The notes below the pieces were generated by a model. The model searched no databases, was not told the origin of the DNA, and saw only the letters and a program-made list of their open reading frames with translations. From Sipunculus nudus (taxonomy: Eukaryota > Annelida > Sipuncula > Golfingiida > Sipunculidae): a DNA stretch of 64,000 bases. The stretch is from positions 36,616,214 to 36,680,213 of the forward strand of contig CM049320.1 of the NCBI GenBank assembly GCA_026874595.1. The letters run 5' to 3'. Both the position numbers and the translations under genes were made by a program. Positions 11,870 through 23,904 of this stretch are shown in pieces (position 1 is the first letter of the stretch; every line of letters starts with the position of its first letter).

Positions 11870-12396
11870 ATCTGAGGATAATTAATGTGTTTCAGGTTTC
11901 CATGGAGATCTTTTATAGACCTTCCAGGATATCAAGAAAGAAGATTCAAGGTCAAATGGTTACGATTTGTGCCCTGTTAACAGATGACCATATCTTTGAT
12001 GGTCTCAAACATTAAGATAAAAATGCCTAAAAATTTGATATAAGTCTAGGTGGCACCACCAGTCTGCAAGAACTGATGAAACACTCCATGATGAATTTGC
12101 AGGCAATGAATCATGGCGATCAATGCACTAGTTGTTCAGATACTAGAGCTTTTGTAAGCCCCATAGCTTGGAGGATATGGGTAACAGAGACCTAATTTCA
12201 GGTTTCTTAAGAGATTTTTCATGGACCTTCGAGCATATTAAGTAAGAAGATTCCAGGTCCAGCGGTTACGATTTGTGCCTGGTTAACAGAAGGATCAACG
12301 GACAGACAGAGGACGGAAGGCCAGACAACCTGACGGACGACAGATAAAGAGTGATTGCTAAAGCTCAAATGACTTACAGTCAGCTGAGCTAAAAAA
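11870..12396 (+). repeat. F1 monomer with complete tail
   Basis: Contains GGTGGCACCACCAGTCTGCA at ~12050 and the ordered F1 phrases. A GGACGGAAGG / GACGGACGAC zone at 12300-12345 follows, then the hairpin tail CAGTCAGCTGAGCT and A-run ending near 12396. Confidence 0.8.
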
Positions 12397-12504
12397 ATTA
12401 ATGAATTCATTTATTTGGATACAAAACATAAGACTTACAAGACTTATCCTCCAATATGTAAGAAAAGAAATACTTTTAGTCAAAGTTATTCTTGCAAAAT
12501 AAAA

Positions 12505-12629
12505 CAAGAGCACCGCAAACATGCATTATATGCCCGTTGTGTATCTGGTTACCTCTGACCTCATTAAATATGCATGAATTTTGATAAGAATGAAAATTGG
12601 GTGAGAAAGTCTACTGGTAAATATGTATA
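12505..12629 (+). repeat. F3 dispersed repeat, left part (split by transposon A)
   Basis: Starts at AAGAGCACCGCAAACATGCA, which matches the F3 head at ~39249. It stops at the TA of the transposon A junction and resumes at 15427. Confidence 0.8.
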
Positions 12630-12895
12630 CCGTATTCGACGTAAAAAGCGCCCCGGGCGCTCTCAAAATTAAATTTTTCCAATTTTTTTATACCCTTATA
12701 AGCGCCCCCCAACATCTGCCTACTTCCAAAGTGCATAACGATCCTTTCAATTTAACACTGCGGATTGTGTACACGTGTTTGTCTTCACAGCACATTCAGG
12801 ACAATTCAGAAAAAAACGATGTTGTGTAATCCAAGTGATACCGATTTGCAGACGATTTTATTTTGTGTTGCATGAGAGAATTGTCTGAATGACTA

Positions 12896-13345
12896 CCGTA
12901 AAATCTGGTGTATAAGACAAACTAGTGTATAAGACGATGTGGATTTTTTGCATAAAAAATGGGGTAAAAATTATTTTTAGCCAAATAAAGTAGGAGACAG
13001 GTTGAGACCATTCCGACTGAGGATGTGAAGGTAAGTGAGATGTTTTAATTTGACTTGAGTGTCACTTGAACAAATAAAAAGATTGAACATTTTTGTTTCT
13101 TGTTGTTTATATCAATATTTGAATGCTAATAATAATATTGTTAATAGGATTTAAAAAAGACAATACAATAACAGAATACCATCAATCTCCCGTTGGCCAC
13201 CATTTTTGACATCGTGACACAGGTAAGTCGTAGTTTCAGGTCGATCCAGTGCTTCATTTATAAGTTTTGGTGTATAAGTCGGAGTAGCTTTTCTCAATCG
13301 ATATTTGAGGTATAAATTTTTCAACTTATACACCAGTTTTTACGG
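12896..13345. mobile_element. Nested 450-bp MITE with TA target
   Basis: Ends are CCGTAAAATCTGGTGTATAA and TTATACACCAGTTTTTACGG, imperfect inverted repeats of about 20-25 bp. They are flanked by TA at 12894-12895 and 13346-13347. The outer CCGTA start is shared with transposon A, but the rest differs. A 60-codon minus-strand frame across it has no recognisable domain. Confidence 0.75.
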
Positions 13346-14261
13346 TACATTTCAAGATTTCCTTTGTAGGTGAAGCGGAAAAATAAGGATGGTAATAACT
13401 TTTATAAAAGTCAACGCCTAATAAGGTAGCAGATTATATAAAATGTTCATATAAAAATATGTAAAACAGTATTTATTTGAATGATGAAAAAAAATAATAC
13501 GTGACATCGGTACCCTGATGTCAGTCACCTTGCGCAAATACCTTTGACAGCTGAGCCGATTAATGACATGGAATGGCATCGACAATAATTGTCTTTTTTG
13601 TCTTTCATTGTGCTTGATATTACATGCAAATGTTTAAAAAAAAACTGAAATACTGGCCCTTAGACTCCAGCGTATTATATTTACTTCAGTGCGTATACGA
13701 ACCAAATTCGGCGTTTTGTTTTAAAATTGTTAGGAAATTTGTCATATTTTTATCCCGCGGAAACACGGTCCCTTTTCTGAACTTTGTTGACCCCTTATAA
13801 TACATTTATTTCTCAACGTAGTCCAATAATACAAGCTTGACAAACATTGTCACCTGAGGAAAGGCCGCTTCATATTTATAATTATAATGCACTACTGGTT
13901 GTCTTGTAATTGAAGTGCCATGAGCGAGTCTCCGTGTATGTCAGTGTGCAAGTAGCTGACAGCGTCCGCATTCACTGGACTCGTGAACATTTTACGCAGT
14001 AAATAGGGCACCTTATTAAAAAATCATCCTTGTTTTAACATGCATATTACGTGCTACTGGATGGCACTTGGTTAGGCAAGTTCCCAGCATCCCTTGCGCG
14101 AGCGCTGTATACACACAGATTAACCCAGGGCACTGGGATCTTGAGTACACGGGTAAGCCCTGCACCCTGTCAGCGGCATCGACAATTATATCACTGTGTA
14201 CATGTTTCAAGTAAATTGCCAAGATATTTTTGGCAAAAAATACATTAAAACTTATATATTA

Positions 14262-14595
14262 GGCCAAAAAAATTAAAGGTTTGGTTCTCAGGCACCGCCC
14301 GCATCAATTTTAAACCCCCGCATCAAAAATTTTTATTTTGATTTTCAATAGAAACTTATTAATTTTGAGCTGCAGCCGCTCGGACATTTCTTTCAAGAAG
14401 ATAAAATCATATAATTTCCTTTATTATGTAGTGCTTTTACTTATTTAGTCAAATAAATATGTTATTATCATGCTTTTCCCTTATAATTTGGCATTTTTAT
14501 TGAAACATACCAAAAAAATAAAATTAAAAAAAAACGCCCGCCCGCATTGATTTTCTGAAAAAAGTGCCTGAGAACCATACCTTTTTATTTTGGCC
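14262..14595. mobile_element. Nested 334-bp MITE, PIF/Harbinger-like (TTA target)
   Basis: Terminal inverted repeats of ~34 bp start GGCCAAAAAAATTAAAGG and end CCTTTTTATTTTGGCC. Both continue inward through GGTTCTCAGGCAC or its complement. TTA lies directly outside each end (14259-14261 and 14596-14598). A 3-bp TTA duplication with GGCC-type ends fits PIF/Harbinger. The interior is AT-rich with CCCGCAT motifs and is non-coding. Confidence 0.75.
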
Positions 14596-15426
14596 TTATC
14601 AGGATTGGGAATTCCGTTTTGGTCTGTCAATTCCGCAATTCCGTCCGCGGTCGCGTAAATTCACTGGCTCTACTGTCAGAAGGGCTTTCGTATATTGATT
14701 CAGGTAAAATCCCTGTGTCAATGCGGCAAGGGCAAACCTTTTCTAACCAATTATTTAACTATGTGCACATGGAAATCTGATGTATAAAAGATAAATTAAA
14801 ACAAAAACAAAGCATTGTAATGTTCTTTATTGAGTGTATATTACCACCATACGGACATGATCACTGATATTCACGGCGTCAAGTTCGGCCGACGTCATAA
14901 TTCAAATTGCCGTAAATTATCCTTGGCGGCCCTGAGGACGCTGAGAAACTTGTACCAGTGTATAAGACGGCCGCCCTTCTTTGCCAATATTTTAGGATAA
15001 CATTTATCGTCCTGTACACGAGCAAATACGGTAAGTAATATATATTTCATTGCATAATACATCCACATACGTACCTGAATTCAGGTCACCCGATCAGCAT
15101 GGCCACCTGCAGGGTCTGCCTTCACGGACACCGTCATTCAGTGTTATCTATGATATACTTGACCACTGATTCTGTTATGTGTAACTAATATTATTATTAT
15201 ATTAGATGATAAAGCTTAACGGAGATTGAATAAAAACTGGTGGTAACTTTTAAGCTTGGCGGGGAGAAATGAAAGCATTACGTTGTCCTGTGTTATATTG
15301 GCTAGGGAGAAAAGTGAGGTTAGGATGGCTCATCCTTTAGTTTCATAAAGTGATCTCCCAAATCCGGTTGGGGGGGGGGGGGGGGGGCGCTTATTACAGG
15401 AGGGGCGCTTATTACGTCGAATACGG

Positions 15427-15905
15427 TAATGAGTTTCATGTAAATCCACAGGATTTTTGTAAGTCACCAAGGTGCCTTCAAAGTGCAGTGACCTCTAACC
15501 TCATTAAATGTGTCTCAATTTTTATGAGAATGTAAATCAGGTGAGAAAATCTATAGGTTAATTTGTATAATGAGAAAAATCTGATGATCTACGGGATTTT
15601 CGATAAGTCACCAAGGTGCCTTCAAAGTGCTGTGACCTTTGACCTCATTAAATATGCATGGATTTTGCTGGAATTCGAACTTAACCAAGATGTTTTATTG
15701 ATTAACATTTCTGATGAGTTTTTAATTATCCTTCATATTCTTTGTAAGTTGTCAAGGCAACACCACAAAGTAGCAGAGTGACCGTGCTTCTTAGTTTCAC
15801 GAAAAATCCATAAAAACCCTGGTAAGTTATTGCAGCAACACCAAGAGTTAACGGACGGATGTACAGTGGGTATACCATAATACTCCCGTCATAAGACAGC
15901 TTACA
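15427..15905 (+). repeat. F3 dispersed repeat, right part
   Basis: Continues the F3 copy broken at 12629. It includes two internal units, each with a CAAGGTGCCTTCAAAGTGC block (15470 and 15609). It ends with TTAACGGACGGATGTACAG and CCATAATACTCCCGTCATA, the F3 tail also seen at ~39760. From 15906 to 16030 nothing is recognised. Confidence 0.75.
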
Positions 15906-16032
15906 AGAAAAGACTTTGTAATACTGCACACGAACCCTGTATCAGTCAGCCTAACCAACAATCATAACTAATGGACCAAAGTGAAGAGGTCTGAATAAAG
16001 ATTTCCCTCCTCTTTGAGTTTCACCAGAAAAA

Positions 16033-16135
16033 AACAAGGGACCCATGGGTCACGGTGCTCAGCTGATTGTGATTGGACTATAAATGTTTCTCCACCGAGA
16101 TACTATATCGAGTCGATAAAACTTATGAATATCAT
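16033..16135 (+). repeat. F1 head fragment
   Basis: ACAAGGGACCCATGGGTCAC followed by GGTGCTCAGCTGATTG is the F1 5' head. No monomer or tail follows within several hundred bases, so this copy is truncated. Confidence 0.65.
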
Positions 16136-16241
16136 GTACATGTTGGGCTATTATAAAGGAATGTAATGTTATATGTGAGTAAATGATAAATGAAATTACC
16201 TGACTGATGGATTATTAGAGTCAAATAAAGTGGTTTATTTT

Positions 16242-16368
16242 TTATTTATTTAGGAGGGGTTGAAAATTGTGATATATTTGAGCAAATATGAATGCAATGA
16301 CAGCAGTAATAAGCAGTAGTAGAATGATGATAAGGCTATTTGTTGAAGGATCTAAAGTGTATGGTAGT
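16242..16368 (-). CDS. Candidate terminal exon: transmembrane helix and short tail
   Basis: On the minus strand a GAACGCTTGCAG acceptor is followed by an open frame entered in phase 2. It reads LPYTLDPSTN, then a ~19-residue hydrophobic helix SLIIILLLLITAVIAFIFA, then a short tail AQIYHNFQPLLNK and TAA. The stop overlaps AATAAATAAA and a second AATAAA follows within 20 bp, so a 3' end of a transcript is plausible. The picture is the last exon of a single-pass membrane protein with a short cytoplasmic tail. No partner exon with a matching phase was identified, and no repeat family covers it. The hydrophobic run is the best argument that it is real. Confidence 0.35.
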
Positions 16369-16499
16369 CTGCAAGCGTTCAATTTGACAGATATGATGTT
16401 ATGATTAACTATGCTGATGAAGTGATTTATGAATATGTGACTGTATGACACAATATCTCTTTAGTCTTGACAAGGTACATTATTGTGATGCCCACTATG

Positions 16500-17328
16500 T
16501 CTACATATTACACAATATTGACATAATTTTTGGCATGTAAATAGGTACCTATGGACGAATAGTTATACAAAATATTAAAGTATGAATATATCTGATTCAT
16601 CTTGTTCTTGCTTACTGAGGCTGACTTTGGGATGGGGTTCCGAGAAGGGAAAAGTGAGGGCAGCACTAAGGTGGATGTAGAAATATTCTATTGTAATGTT
16701 TTTCATTTATATAAGAATATGAAAAGCTAAGAGGAAAGGGGCCCTCCTACTTGGTTATAGTAAAGTTCTAAATATATGATTGCAAACTAATACTCTGACA
16801 AGACTGTCTTGAAGAAAAACAGTAAAAGTTTTGAGATACTGTGTTGCATACGAAAATTTACAGATGGACAGGCAAGTGGACAGAATGGACTAATACCTTA
16901 ATTTCACTTTCAAGAGAATAATGCATTTAAGTTTATATATAATCCTATTTTTTTAAGCAGATCCACTTTTTCCATTAAGAAGTTTTTATCTGAATCATTT
17001 TTTTATTTACAGGTTTATAAATTTTTAATTAAAAAACCTGAAAATATAAGTTAAAATATTAGAGTTGTTGCAAAAGTTGCAATCATTATATATACAGAGT
17101 AAAAAACATTGGGTCATATTATGCATACACATATATTTTATTATTTTTAAATCATAAATGTTTAAACTGATTTTAAAAGAAAATAATGCCACAACATGGC
17201 ATCAACAAGAATTTTCCTTGAATCACTATTAAAAAGTTTTGCACATTGGAGTTTTCAGGACATGCTTAATTTTAAAAATAAAATAAAAGTCAATTTGATA
17301 AAAAAAAAACATCTTTTCAAATAAAGTA
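16500..17328. other. AT-rich stretch, nothing recognised
   Basis: No exon, repeat family or structural signal was found. Long A/T runs dominate from 16920 to 17320. Confidence 0.6.
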
Positions 17329-19694
17329 CCGTATTCGACGTAATAAGCGCCCCGGGTGCTCTCAAAATTGAAATTTCCCAAATCTTTCTTATACCCTATT
17401 AAGCGCCCCCCCCCCCCCCCCCCCCCCCACCAACCCACATCTGCCAACTACCAAAGTGCGTTACGATCCTCTGACACTGCGACTTGTGTACATGTGGTTG
17501 ACTTCATTCACAGCAATTATAAAAAAAAACTCACGATCTTTAGTGATGGTTGTGTGAAGTTTTGAGAAAATATTAACTAATCCAAGCGACAGTTCATGAA
17601 TTAAGCAAGTTAATATCAACATATTGCAAGTGTTGGCATGGTTACATGGACAGAAAATAAACTGAATACTTTAACCTAATCATTTGATCAAAGCTTGGGC
17701 GCCACTGATAAATTACAGAAACGGACGTCACAACATTAAAAAAAACATGTAAATTTCACACCCTCAGTCCATGCCAGATCTGTTAACTATTTTAATGATA
17801 AATCGGGAGATTCTAGCTACATGCGAGCGATAATAGCCATGGTGTGCGCAACGTGCCCACGGTGGCAGGGAAAGAATCATTCCAGGCTGACCACATCGGA
17901 ACAGAAGACATTGGAACAGGCGATATCTGAACAGGTAGCCTGTAACAGACGACCTCTGAGCTGACAATTTATTATCCAGAAAAATACTGGATAAATACTT
18001 TCATGAACAGGTAAATATAGTTTGTATTATTCTTTCATAATGTGTTGAAAAGGATGGGTTTGATAAAGTAATTTAAAGATAATAATTTAGTGAGTGAGTG
18101 AGCAGACCAATGAGGCCCATTGTCAGAAGGTGTCATGGCTGATTGATCGTACACCTGCGTAAATTTTCTCACTTTTTTCGCCATTTGTAGTTACATTTAA
18201 ACTGTAACGCTACTTTGATTAAATTTTTTTTAAAAATCCAATGTTTTGAGACAACCAGTTGATCACATTGGTACTGAGAAATTGCTTCCCATTCTGTATT
18301 AAAAACTGCAAAAGCCCTTTCACAATCTAAGCCGAACGATGTTGGAATAAAGGGGCAAACCAGATTGAATGTGCCAAGGGGCCGTTGTCAAGGGGACCAC
18401 AGCCAGGGTACCACCGAGAATTTGTGTACGGTACTCCACTTGAAAGACACAAGCTTCTGGTGGGTCTTTCTAAACTAGAAGGCATTAATCAATTATTTTT
18501 GACCATGTTCTAACACTTTCTAGTGCATTTCTGTCTGTATGTTTTAATGAAACAAGTATGCAATGGATTTCCAATCATAGAGATCATAAAAAGAAAATAC
18601 TGGTCGGCAGAACAAAGATAAGGTCGGTCGGAAACCGGAAGCAGAAGACTGGACCTAATTTTATCAGCATATCTTTCCAATGAAAATGGCGGATAATTGA
18701 AATTATTTTCTTTTAGAATTGTGAAAAGGAAAAAAGGTGAATTTTGCTTTATACTGTTGGATGTATTTGGTATCAGCGCCGCTGATTTCCCGCCATAAAC
18801 CTGGAATTCTACCGGACAATGTTACATTCCCGGTCGGGAATTGATTCAGGCATTTAGAATTCCCGTCATCAAAATAGAATTAAATATTTCGACCCCTGTT
18901 TATTTTTTCTCCACTAATATTTCAGACAGTGTCGGTACCGGTATAAGCACATTCGAACTTGTCCTGGGTATAATCAGTTAATCGTTGTTTTTTAAAGAAT
19001 TATCCATTTCATATGAGTTATTGGGTGTACACAATAAAAAATGGTCATGGCCCGGCGCGGGTATTTTTCAACACACAGCGAGGTCACAGGGCTATCTTCA
19101 TTGAGGAATTCCTACTCATATTAAATCTTGTGAAATTGAGAATTGAGAATTGTAAATACACAATTTACATCTTGACATTGCTGGGAGCAGGAGTAATACA
19201 GATCTTATTTAAGGCTGTTTTGGGTGGTATTACGGTGCAAAGCTAGAGGGATATTTGTTCCATACCAAAGGATAATAGAGAATCTAATGTTTTAAGAACG
19301 TTAATCAAATCAATTGAGAATCGACGATAACTGCCGAGCTCTACGTACTGCGGTGGCGATAAGACCCCAGCTCATTCAGGTCACCCGATTGGCATGGCCA
19401 CCTGCAGGGTCGGCCTTCACGGACACAGTTAGCCATTGTAATCTATGATACACTTGACCACTGACTCTGTTGTGTGCAACTATTATTATTATTATATAAG
19501 CTTGGCGGGGAGAAATGAAAGTATAACGTCGCACCACGTTATATTGGCTAGGGAGAAAAGTGAGGTTCATCCCTTAGTTTTTTTTTATGTGATCTCCTTC
19601 AAAATCCGTTAGTTTGCGAGGGTGCGGGGGGGGGGGGGGGTGGAGGGAAGGAAGGCGCTTATTACGGGAGGGGCGCTTATTACGTCAATTACGG
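17329..19694. mobile_element. Transposon B: relative of transposon A
   Basis: Ends CCGTATTCGACGTAATAAGC and GCTTATTACGTCAATTACGG, with TA at 17327-17328 and 19695-19696. The left ~180 bp and right ~330 bp match transposon A, including the CACCTGCAGGGTCGGCCTTC block (19400; 15107 in A). The middle differs from A, so A and B share ends but not cores. Poly-C (17406-17428) and poly-G (19626-19640) tracts sit just inside the two ends. No transposase frame is visible. Confidence 0.8.
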
Positions 19695-19979
19695 TATACA
19701 CACTGTTGGTTGAATGAGGGACAAACAATATCATTGTGCTAATTACTATCCCAGTTTTAATTAATTACTGGAATTAATTGTCAATTTCACACCTGGTGAA
19801 GTTTTTACTCTTCTGAAGTAAGGAATTACTTATCTCATGAACATCCACACTTTCACAGCAATACACCACTTTGTGGACACAATTAAATGTACACTTTAAT
19901 CATTGTAACCCTGGTATTTCAATACGAAATCTAAAATGTCGCATGTCCAAGAATAAAATAAAATACAGAAAAATTATAA

Positions 19980-21505
19980 CATTCATCTAGTTTATGCACC
20001 AGCTGGGGGGGGGGGGGGGGATGAGTGCAGGGCAGAGGGGAAGCCTGCTAGTAGTGGCCAAGCTGGGCCAAGGTAAGCTGCCTGGGGTGGGTTACATAAT
20101 GCAAGTGAAGGCTGTACTACTAGGTGGGCTAGATGTAAACAACACTTGACATGGTGTATGAAAACATGAATAAAAGCTATTCATTCCAATCAATTTCTTT
20201 TGTAAGTTCAGATTTTAAAAGATTAAATCCTTATGCATATATGCTGGGAAAATTAAATCAACAGTGCCAAAGTTGGACAAAATTTAAGGTATTGATTTTT
20301 TATTTATGCTAATAACTTGAAAAATTTGCAAAATTCAGATCTAATTTTGGGTAACAATTGAATCTTGATTAAATAAAGTTATATTCCTGAAAAAAAGTCT
20401 CTAGGTTCAGCAATTCTCATGTTAGGTGAGTACATATCTTTCCGGATTTTTTAAAAAATTGCATTATGTTTTGGCCCATAACTTCAAAAAATACAAAATA
20501 CTGACCTAATTTTTGGTATGTTCATAGAAAATGTAAAAAAGAATGTGAATACTAAATACGATCAAAAACAGATCAGTGGTTTTGATATTAGGCAGCCTTG
20601 ATGTGTAACAATGCCTTTTTTTTTATGGAAAACGGAGTTTTTTTCCTTAATATCTTGAAGGAACAAAGTCCTAATGACCCAATTTTCGGTATGGTAGGAG
20701 ATTTTGGGGACATCTTAAATTATGTCAACAGCCTGGGGAGCATAGAGATGTGCACTGAATGACCTACAGTCATCAAAGTGGACTGCTTGACAATGTAAGG
20801 GAATACAACAAGAGCCTCAAAAAAATTCAATAAATAGCCTAATTTTGCAGCTTTTATTTTCAAATTTCAGATTTTAACAGATTAAATCCTTATGTATACA
20901 TGTGTATATGTATACATAAATCCACAGTACTTACAGGAAAAAAACGTGCCATGGCCAAAGTTGGGCAAAATTTAAGGTACCAATTTTACATTTTTGCCAA
21001 TATTTAAAAAAATTTAACAAATTTTGATCTTATTTTTGGTATACAATTAAATTTTGATTAATTAAAGTTGTATTACTGGAAAGAAGTCCCTACCTTTAAC
21101 ACTTTTGGTCTTAAGTGACCAAATATCTTCCTGATTTTTTTACAAAGTCCATTATGTTTGGGCCCATAACTTTTTTAAATTATATAATACTGACTTAATA
21201 TCTGGCATGTACATAGGAACTATATAGAGGAATATTTATGGTAAATATGAGTGGTTTTGATATTAGGCAACGAAGTCCTATTGACCCAATTTTTGGCATG
21301 GTAGGAGATTATGGGGACATCTAACTGTATGCCGAAATTCAGATTCGTAGGTCCAACGGTGTCGAAACGTGCCAGTCTTACGGACGGACATCCAGACGGA
21401 CAGACAGAAGGACGGACGGATCGACTGACAGACAGACGGATGGACAACGGACTATGGACCATGACTATAGCTCAGATGACTTATAGTCAGCTGAGCTAAA
21501 AATAG
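19980..21505 (+). repeat. F2 dispersed repeat, dimer of ~683-bp units
   Basis: The phrase CAAAATTTAAGGTA occurs in both units about 685 bp apart (near 20280 and 20965). The second unit ends with a GACGGACGGATCGACTGACA zone (21380-21440) and CATGACTATAGCTCAGATGA, then TCAGCTGAGCTAAAAA near 21500. A poly-G tract (20005-20018) precedes the first unit. Confidence 0.8.
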
Positions 21506-22587
21506 TATCATCAATAAAGGAATTGTAATAAATTTCTCACCATGTGCAACTGAAGAAGTGCTTCTCACAACACTGTTCTGCTGAGTGTGGTCTTTTGGGC
21601 CTACAAAATTAAATGAATTTTTATGCATACAGAAAATTAAGTTATTGATTACCCATATTTATTTTAAAATTAAAAGTCTCATTTTTAGTGAGTTAAGTGA
21701 AACATTGACAAAGAAGATTTGCCCGAGTATCATCAAATATATATGAAAGATCCATGAATCTTGTTCTGATGAATAAATAGTATGATTCCAAAATACAAAA
21801 TACCTGAACAATACAAGTGTATCTGTAAGGAGGTAACCCAAAAATTATGAAGATCAACTGATATTATCCAAATACTTTCTTGTATTAATTTATATAAAAA
21901 GCAAATTTGACTGAAATGAAGATACAAATGTAATTTTTTTTAGTTTTAGTATGTATATTAAAATGATATTTTAAAAAATCATATAACTTTAAAATCTTAA
22001 TGGCATTTGCAAAAAGAATCCCTGCAGATGCAGTTAAAATATAAATTGATGAACAAATCCAGTAAAATAACTGATTTCAACACATTTCTGCTTTTCATCC
22101 TTAAACGTGTAGCATTCAGAATAATAAGGCCATTATTTTTTAATGTTCTTTTCTCGAATCCACTGAACCTAAAAACGGGAAAAATTAAATAAAAAAATAT
22201 AAATTTTTTTTTACTTCCGCCAGTCTGCCGATGCAGCAGTTATCAAAATATTATTTATATCTATATTATTCCACATGTTTCCACCAAATTTTCATTTAAA
22301 TTTTGTGTGAAATGTACCAACCATTGTTTGATTTGACTTCGGCCCTTCTTGCAAATTTAGGTAACAAACTCCCTTTTTTTTTTTATTTTGCATACAACAT
22401 ACAAACAGACAATTTATATATAGCATCTGTTTGACAAACATCACTATATAATCATAATAAAATACAGACATACAAACTTGCGTCACACATCATGTATATA
22501 TATCATTGCCTACGATAACCTATTCATTTCTTTTCACTTCATATGTATATTACATATCAACATATACTTGACCAGTTACACAAAACA
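21506..22587. other. AT-rich stretch, nothing recognised
   Basis: Strongly AT-rich with several short minus-strand frames that show no domain, splice context or similarity to the other coding pieces in this window. I see no feature to support. Confidence 0.55.
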
Positions 22588-23818
22588 ACAAGAGGCCCAT
22601 GGGCCATGACGCTCAGCTGAACTTGAATTACAAGCATGTTTTGCATGCAAAATCTAATGAATATGTAGTCATCAGACATTAGTTTTAACTGGTATTGCAA
22701 GAATTAAATTTTGCTGGTAACAGCATGTTGCGCATACAGACTAGAAATAAAGTGGAACTGCAAGGTTTTTTTTGTTCTGGAATGCACAGACAGTGAATAA
22801 ATGATAAATCAACATACCAAACTTGAGCACATAATCTGGTGTTGAGAAAATGGAACAACTATATTTTTTTCTAGTGTAAAACAACAAGGCCTCATGGAAA
22901 CATGTGTAATGGAATAAACAGCAGGTTTAGTGCTTGGGTGATATGTGTGTAGAGGAGTTATGTCACACTGGAGGACAGATTGGCATGAAATCAGTTTTAT
23001 GGGGTCTCAGGATTTCTGCTGATATAGCGACATTTTACATATAAATTTGTATTGACTGGTTTAAAATAAAACACTTAACTTACCATGAAAATGCATACCA
23101 AGTTGTAGGAACAGTTGAAGGTTAAAACATGTGTTCCACTTGTAATCTTGCCATCATGCCAAAGTTATTAATGGATGTCTAGAATCTTGATGTGAACTGA
23201 TGCCAAAAATCATGACCATCAGTGATGTAGTTAATGAGATATTGAAGTTTTTGTATGACATTTTTGACAATTCTGGGGGGTAATTTGGGGCCCCATAGCT
23301 CAAAGGATATGGGTAACAGAGACCTAATTTCAGGTTTCCATGGAGACTTTTCATAGGTCTCTAAGTGTTTCGAGAATGAAGATTCTAGGTCCAGTCGTTA
23401 TGATTTGTGCCACATTAACAGATGACAGCATCCTTAAAGGTCTCAAAAATAGAGGAAAAAATCGTAAAAATCTAACAATACAGGTGGTGCCACCAGTCTG
23501 CAGGAACATCTCATGATCAATATGTATGCCAAAAATCATTACCATCAGTGATGTAGTTATTGAGATATTGAAGTTTTTGTAAGAAATTTTTGACTAATCA
23601 AGGGGGTACTTTTGGGCCCCATAGCTCGAAGGATATGGGTAACAGAGACCTAATTTCTGGTTTCCAAGGAGATTTTTCATGGACCTCTCAGAATGCCAAG
23701 TTACAAGGTTCTAGGTCCAGCGGTTACGATTTGTGCCTGGTTAACGGACGGACAGACGGACGACGGACAAAGAGTGATCGCTATAGCTCAGATGACTTTC
23801 AGTCAGCTGAGCTAAAAA
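22588..23818 (+). repeat. F1 dispersed repeat, near-complete copy
   Basis: Head ACAAGAGGCCCATGGGCCAT at 22588; monomers from ~23150 and from 23482 (GTGGTGCCACCAGTCTGCAG). A GGACGGACAGACGGACGACG zone (~23745) follows, and the tail CAGTCAGCTGAGCTAAAAAC ends near 23818. The outer ends carry GCTCAGCTGA and TCAGCTGAGC, exact inverted copies of each other. Confidence 0.85.
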
Positions 23819-23904
23819 CCATAAGACGATAAGTAACATATACCAACACCATCCGCAAAACATAACCTACTCAAGAAACCAAATTATGTTAATATATGCG
23901 ATGA

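Larger units (their letters stand above)
12630..15426. mobile_element. Transposon A: TA-flanked inverted-repeat element
   Basis: The left end CCGTATTCGACGTAAAAAGC and right end GCTTATTACGTCGAATACGG are inverted repeats, followed inward by GCGCCCC / GGGGCGC. A TA lies on each side (12628-12629 and 15427-15428). A parallel F3 stretch at ~15565 (TTTGTATAATGAG) shows the unoccupied site, so TA is the duplicated target, as for Tc1/mariner-type elements. The first ~180 bp and last ~360 bp resemble transposon B. The interior carries two nested elements (12896-13345, 14262-14595). I find no transposase frame; the short frames inside are shadows. It is non-autonomous. Confidence 0.8.

Noticed and set aside
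13151-13333. 60-codon minus-strand frame inside a MITE
   Set aside because: It spans the inverted-repeat end of a 450-bp non-autonomous element and has no transposase motif.
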